A stretch of 6,836 nucleotides of DNA from assembly GCA_040289295.1 (NCBI GenBank), contig PSLA01000043.1:1-6836 (forward strand). The letters run 5' to 3'. The notes below the pieces were generated by a model that did not search any database, was not told where the DNA came from, and was given only the letters and a program-made list of their open reading frames with translations. Both the position numbers and the translations under genes were made by a program. The number at the start of each line of letters is the position of its first letter. Positions within the stretch are counted from its first letter, which is position 1. This DNA is from J051 sp040289295. GTDB taxonomy: Bacteria; Armatimonadota; Fimbriimonadia; Fimbriimonadales; ATM1. This document shows, in pieces, positions 4,879 through 6,836 of this stretch.

Positions 4879-6000
4879 GTGAAAAGCACACATCTTGAAG
4901 CACTGCCGTACGGCCGCGTGTTCAACTTCTCCGCCGGGCCGGGGACGCTTCCGGTCGAAGTCCTCGAAGAGGCGCGCGACGATCTCCTCAACTATAAGGG
5001 CTGCGGGATGAGCGTCATGGAGATGAGCCACCGCGGCAAAGACTACGAGGCGATCCACTACGAAACGATCAACTCCCTTCGCCAGATCCTTGGCGTCCCA
5101 GAGGGCTGGGGAGTGCTCTTCCTGCAGGGCGGCGCGAGCCTGCAGAACGCCATGGTGCCGATGAACCTCGGCGTCGAGGGCAAGACGCCCAACTACATTG
5201 ACACGGGCACGTGGGGACACAAGTCCATCGGGGATGCGAAGAAGCTCGGCGCGGTTCACATCGCTTGGACGAGCGAAGCGACCAACTTCGACCGCGCGCC
5301 CAGTGACCACGAGCCGTCCTTCACGGACGACGCATCGTACATCTACTTCACGAGCAACGAGACGATCCAGGGTGTGGACTACTTGCGCGACCCGCAGTGG
5401 GTGCCCGATGTGCCTGTTGTTTGCGACATGAGCAGCAACATCCTCAGCCGGCCGATGGATCTGAGCCGTTACGACGTTATCTTTGCAGGCGCGCAGAAGA
5501 ACCAAGGCCCTGCAGGCGTCGCCACCGTACTGCTCAGCCCACGAGCCATTGACGTCGCGAAGGCCAAGAACTTGCCGCTGATGCTCAGCTGGGCGCAGGC
5601 GCTGGCAGCCGACTCCATCCACAACACGCCACCCTGCTGGGCGATTTATATTTGTGGATTGTACTACAAGTGGGTGATGAAGGAAGGGGGACTCACCGAG
5701 ATGGCTTCCCGCGCCGAAAAGCGTTCGTCGCTCATCTACGACATCATCGATCAAAGCGAGGGCTTTTACATCGGCCATGCGCAAAAGGGTAGCCGAAGCC
5801 GGATGAACATCTCCTTCCGAACTAAGAGCGAGGAACTAGATAAACTGTTTATCCAAGAAGCGGAGGCAAACGGCATGACGACGCTTGCAGGCCATCGCAG
5901 CGTTGGTGGCATGAGAGCCTCGATGTACAATGCCTTCCCAGTTTCGGGCGCTCAAGTGTTGGCGGACTTCATGAAGCACTTCATGCAGCGGAACGGCTGA
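4879..6000 (+). CDS. serC: Phosphoserine aminotransferase SerC
   Basis: SerC is a cytosolic, PLP-dependent class V aminotransferase. It converts 3-phosphohydroxypyruvate and glutamate to phosphoserine and 2-oxoglutarate, the second step of serine synthesis; in some bacteria it also serves vitamin B6 synthesis. The 373-aa product from GTG 4879 shows FNFSAGPGTLP near the N-terminus, SHRGK at 50-54 (substrate-binding His-Arg), TSNETIQG at 158-165, the PLP lysine Lys207 in AGAQKN, NTPP at 249-252, and GHRSVGGMRASMYNAFP near the end. Length agrees with E. coli SerC (362 aa). The start is uncertain. The frame is open far upstream, over the divergent promoter; ATG 4807 would overlap that region. GTG 4879 has a -10-like box 7 nt upstream, and GTG 4918 would begin right at FNFSAGP (360 aa). 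It is divergent from the iron-sulfur gene; no serA or serB is in view. Confidence 0.96.
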   Translation: MKSTHLEALPYGRVFNFSAGPGTLPVEVLEEARDDLLNYKGCGMSVMEMSHRGKDYEAIHYETINSLRQILGVPEGWGVLFLQGGASLQNAMVPMNLGVEGKTPNYIDTGTWGHKSIGDAKKLGAVHIAWTSEATNFDRAPSDHEPSFTDDASYIYFTSNETIQGVDYLRDPQWVPDVPVVCDMSSNILSRPMDLSRYDVIFAGAQKNQGPAGVATVLLSPRAIDVAKAKNLPLMLSWAQALAADSIHNTPPCWAIYICGLYYKWVMKEGGLTEMASRAEKRSSLIYDIIDQSEGFYIGHAQKGSRSRMNISFRTKSEELDKLFIQEAEANGMTTLAGHRSVGGMRASMYNAFPVSGAQVLADFMKHFMQRNG

Positions 6001-6011
6001 CGGCAGCGTCG

Positions 6012-6578
6012 CTACTCTTCGACGCCCGCAAGTCCGAGCGCGGCGGCGTGCTCGCTCATAGCTTCGAGCACGTTGGTGATGTGCTCTTCCAGCGAAAGCC
6101 CGATAAGTTCGGCGCCCTCGCGAACCTCGTGGCGATTCACGCCTGCGGCGAAGGCGGGCGCCTTCAGTTTCTTTAGGACGCTCTTCACTTCGACGTCTCG
6201 CACGTCGCGGCTCGGCCGCACGTACGTAACCGCAGCGATAAAGCCGGTGATCTCATCGCACGCGAAGAGGTGCTTCTCCAGGGGCGTCTCTCTCGGGATA
6301 CCCGTGCGGTCGTTGTGCGAGCCGATGGCGCGGATAATTTCTGGGTCCCATCCTTTTTCCTCCATGAGGCGCATGCCCCACATCGGGTGTTCATCAGGAT
6401 GCTTCTCATAGTCGAAGTCGTGGAGCAGCCCCGTGATGCCCCACTTCTCCTCGTCCGCGCTTAGGCGTTTCGCGTACCAGCGTAGGGCAGCCTCCACAGC
6501 GAGGCAGTGGCGGCGGAGCGATTCGCTCTTGGTGTGCTTACAAAGCAGGCTCCAGGCTTCTTCCCGGGTGTTTGGCAT
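6012..6578 (-). CDS. HD-superfamily metal-dependent hydrolase (HDIG-type)
   Basis: This is a 188-aa HD-domain protein from ATG 6578. The metal-binding residues are His24 in RRHCLAVE, His53-Asp54 in LLHDFDYEKHP, likely His88 in GSHND, and Asp108 in ACDEITGFI. The sequence after it, through KAPAFAAGVNRHEV, follows the conserved pattern of a group of small bacterial HD hydrolases (COG2316-like, from memory). HD enzymes usually cleave phosphoester bonds, often in nucleotides; the substrate of this group is not known to me. MPNTREEAW at ATG 6578 is a better start than GTG 6620, which would add 14 residues unlike the family and begins directly after TATACG. TAGGCT lies 10 nt before the ATG as a possible -10. 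The gene converges on serC with an 11-bp gap holding no strong terminator. Confidence 0.88.
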   Translation of the reverse strand: MPNTREEAWSLLCKHTKSESLRRHCLAVEAALRWYAKRLSADEEKWGITGLLHDFDYEKHPDEHPMWGMRLMEEKGWDPEIIRAIGSHNDRTGIPRETPLEKHLFACDEITGFIAAVTYVRPSRDVRDVEVKSVLKKLKAPAFAAGVNRHEVREGAELIGLSLEEHITNVLEAMSEHAAALGLAGVEE

Positions 6579-6588
6579 GGCGAAAACA

Positions 6589-6594
6589 AGCCTA
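6589..6594 (-). promoter_or_regulatory. Possible -10 box for the HD hydrolase gene
   Basis: TAGGCT (TANNNT form) on the minus strand ends 10 nt before ATG 6578. It shares the close-to-start placement seen at the other leftward genes, but is a weaker match. TATACG at 6627-6622 is an alternative -10 that would give a short leader. Confidence 0.25.
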
Positions 6595-6621
6595 CCCGGC
6601 GACGATTTGCGCGCTGCCACC

Positions 6622-6646
6622 GTATACCATGGGAAGGGGTTGCAAC
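6622..6646 (+). promoter_or_regulatory. Divergent control region and ribosome binding site before the right-edge gene
   Basis: TATACC at 6623-6628 is a possible rightward -10. GTATAC (6622-6627) is a palindrome, so the complementary strand offers a -10-like box toward the HD gene as well. AAGGGG (6634-6639) is a purine-rich ribosome binding site 11 nt before ATG 6651. An 8-bp palindrome GTTGCAAC lies at 6639-6646. Unlike the leaderless-type genes, this one appears to have a leader with a Shine-Dalgarno. Confidence 0.35.
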
Positions 6647-6650
6647 AACT

Positions 6651-6836
6651 ATGAACGCTGTTTTGCGAATTCGCTTGCTCGCCTTCGGCGCGGTTTCGTC
6701 GGCTTTGGCTTTCGCCCTTGCCGGGGCTGGTTGCGGCGGGGACGTTACGGGCGCGCCGGACGGCCCGGTCGCCACGAACACCGAAGAGTCCACGTCCAGC
6801 AGTACTATCAACACGAGGGAGCCTGCCGAGGGTGCT
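6651..6836 (+). CDS. N-terminus of a secreted, probably lipoprotein-like protein (3' partial)
   Basis: From ATG 6651 the frame is open for 62 codons to the window end, so the gene continues outside. The N-terminus has two arginines (residues 6 and 8) and then a hydrophobic, Ala/Leu-rich stretch of about 20 residues ending AGAGC at Cys29, followed by GGD and a Thr/Ser/Glu-rich region that looks disordered. This is the layout of a lipoprotein signal peptide with a flexible linker. However, the residue 3 before the Cys is Gly rather than the usual Leu or Val, so lipidation is uncertain and ordinary signal peptidase cleavage is possible. A ribosome binding site AAGGGG is present. It is divergent from the HD hydrolase gene. 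The functional domain is not in view. Confidence 0.7.
   Translation, partial: MNAVLRIRLLAFGAVSSALAFALAGAGCGGDVTGAPDGPVATNTEESTSSSTINTREPAEGA

Noticed and set aside
4843..5784. Long leftward open frame (313 codons)
   Set aside because: Antisense to serC, which is unmistakable by its PLP-lysine and other motifs; the translated shadow has no recognisable domain.
5998..6014. Bidirectional terminator between serC and the HD gene
   Set aside because: Only a 4-bp GACG-GCAG-CGTC stem fits in the 11-bp gap and no T run follows on either strand.
1..6836. CRISPR array, insertion sequence, phage or toxin-antitoxin module
   Set aside because: No regularly spaced repeats, no transposase or integrase motifs, and no paired small genes of known toxin-antitoxin type were found.

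Overview
The window is bacterial chromosomal DNA of fairly high GC (about 60% by eye), densely packed with intact genes and with no sign of phage, transposase, CRISPR array or structural RNA gene. The lineage cannot be fixed from the sequence. Several genes lack a Shine-Dalgarno sequence but have a -10-like TANNNT or CATAAT box 6-10 nt before the start codon. This is the leaderless arrangement known from Deinococcus, actinobacteria and some other deep lineages. A group such as Armatimonadota would fit, but that is only a guess.

Layout, left to right. Positions 2-100 hold the probable C-terminal end of a rightward gene that begins outside the window. Positions 101-321 are non-coding and carry a partly duplicated intergenic element (208-237 and 251-304) plus small hairpins. 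Three leftward genes follow: a secreted zinc dipeptidase of family M19 (1530-322), a D-lactate-dehydrogenase-like D-2-hydroxyacid dehydrogenase (2641 or 2608 to 1655), and a large membrane iron-sulfur protein (4794-2752). The last has a NapH/NosR/CcoG-like ferredoxin half and a TPR half predicted to lie outside the cytoplasmic membrane. Divergent from it is serC, phosphoserine aminotransferase (4879-6000). serC converges, with an 11-bp gap, on a leftward HD-superfamily hydrolase gene (6578-6012). Divergent from that gene is the start of a secreted or lipoprotein-like gene cut by the window end (6651-6836).

The genes do not form one pathway. serC is serine (and possibly pyridoxal phosphate) biosynthesis. 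The hydroxyacid dehydrogenase beside it looks like D-LDH rather than SerA, so it should not be read as a serine operon. The iron-sulfur protein suggests membrane electron transfer or maturation of a redox enzyme, but no reductase partner is visible. No new multi-gene system is evident. The points most worth checking are the NapH-like/TPR fusion with a changed CxxxCP motif, the 37-codon coding-like continuation after its TAG stop that overlaps the next gene start by 4 nt, the recurrent leaderless promoter layout, and the duplicated element in the left intergenic region.
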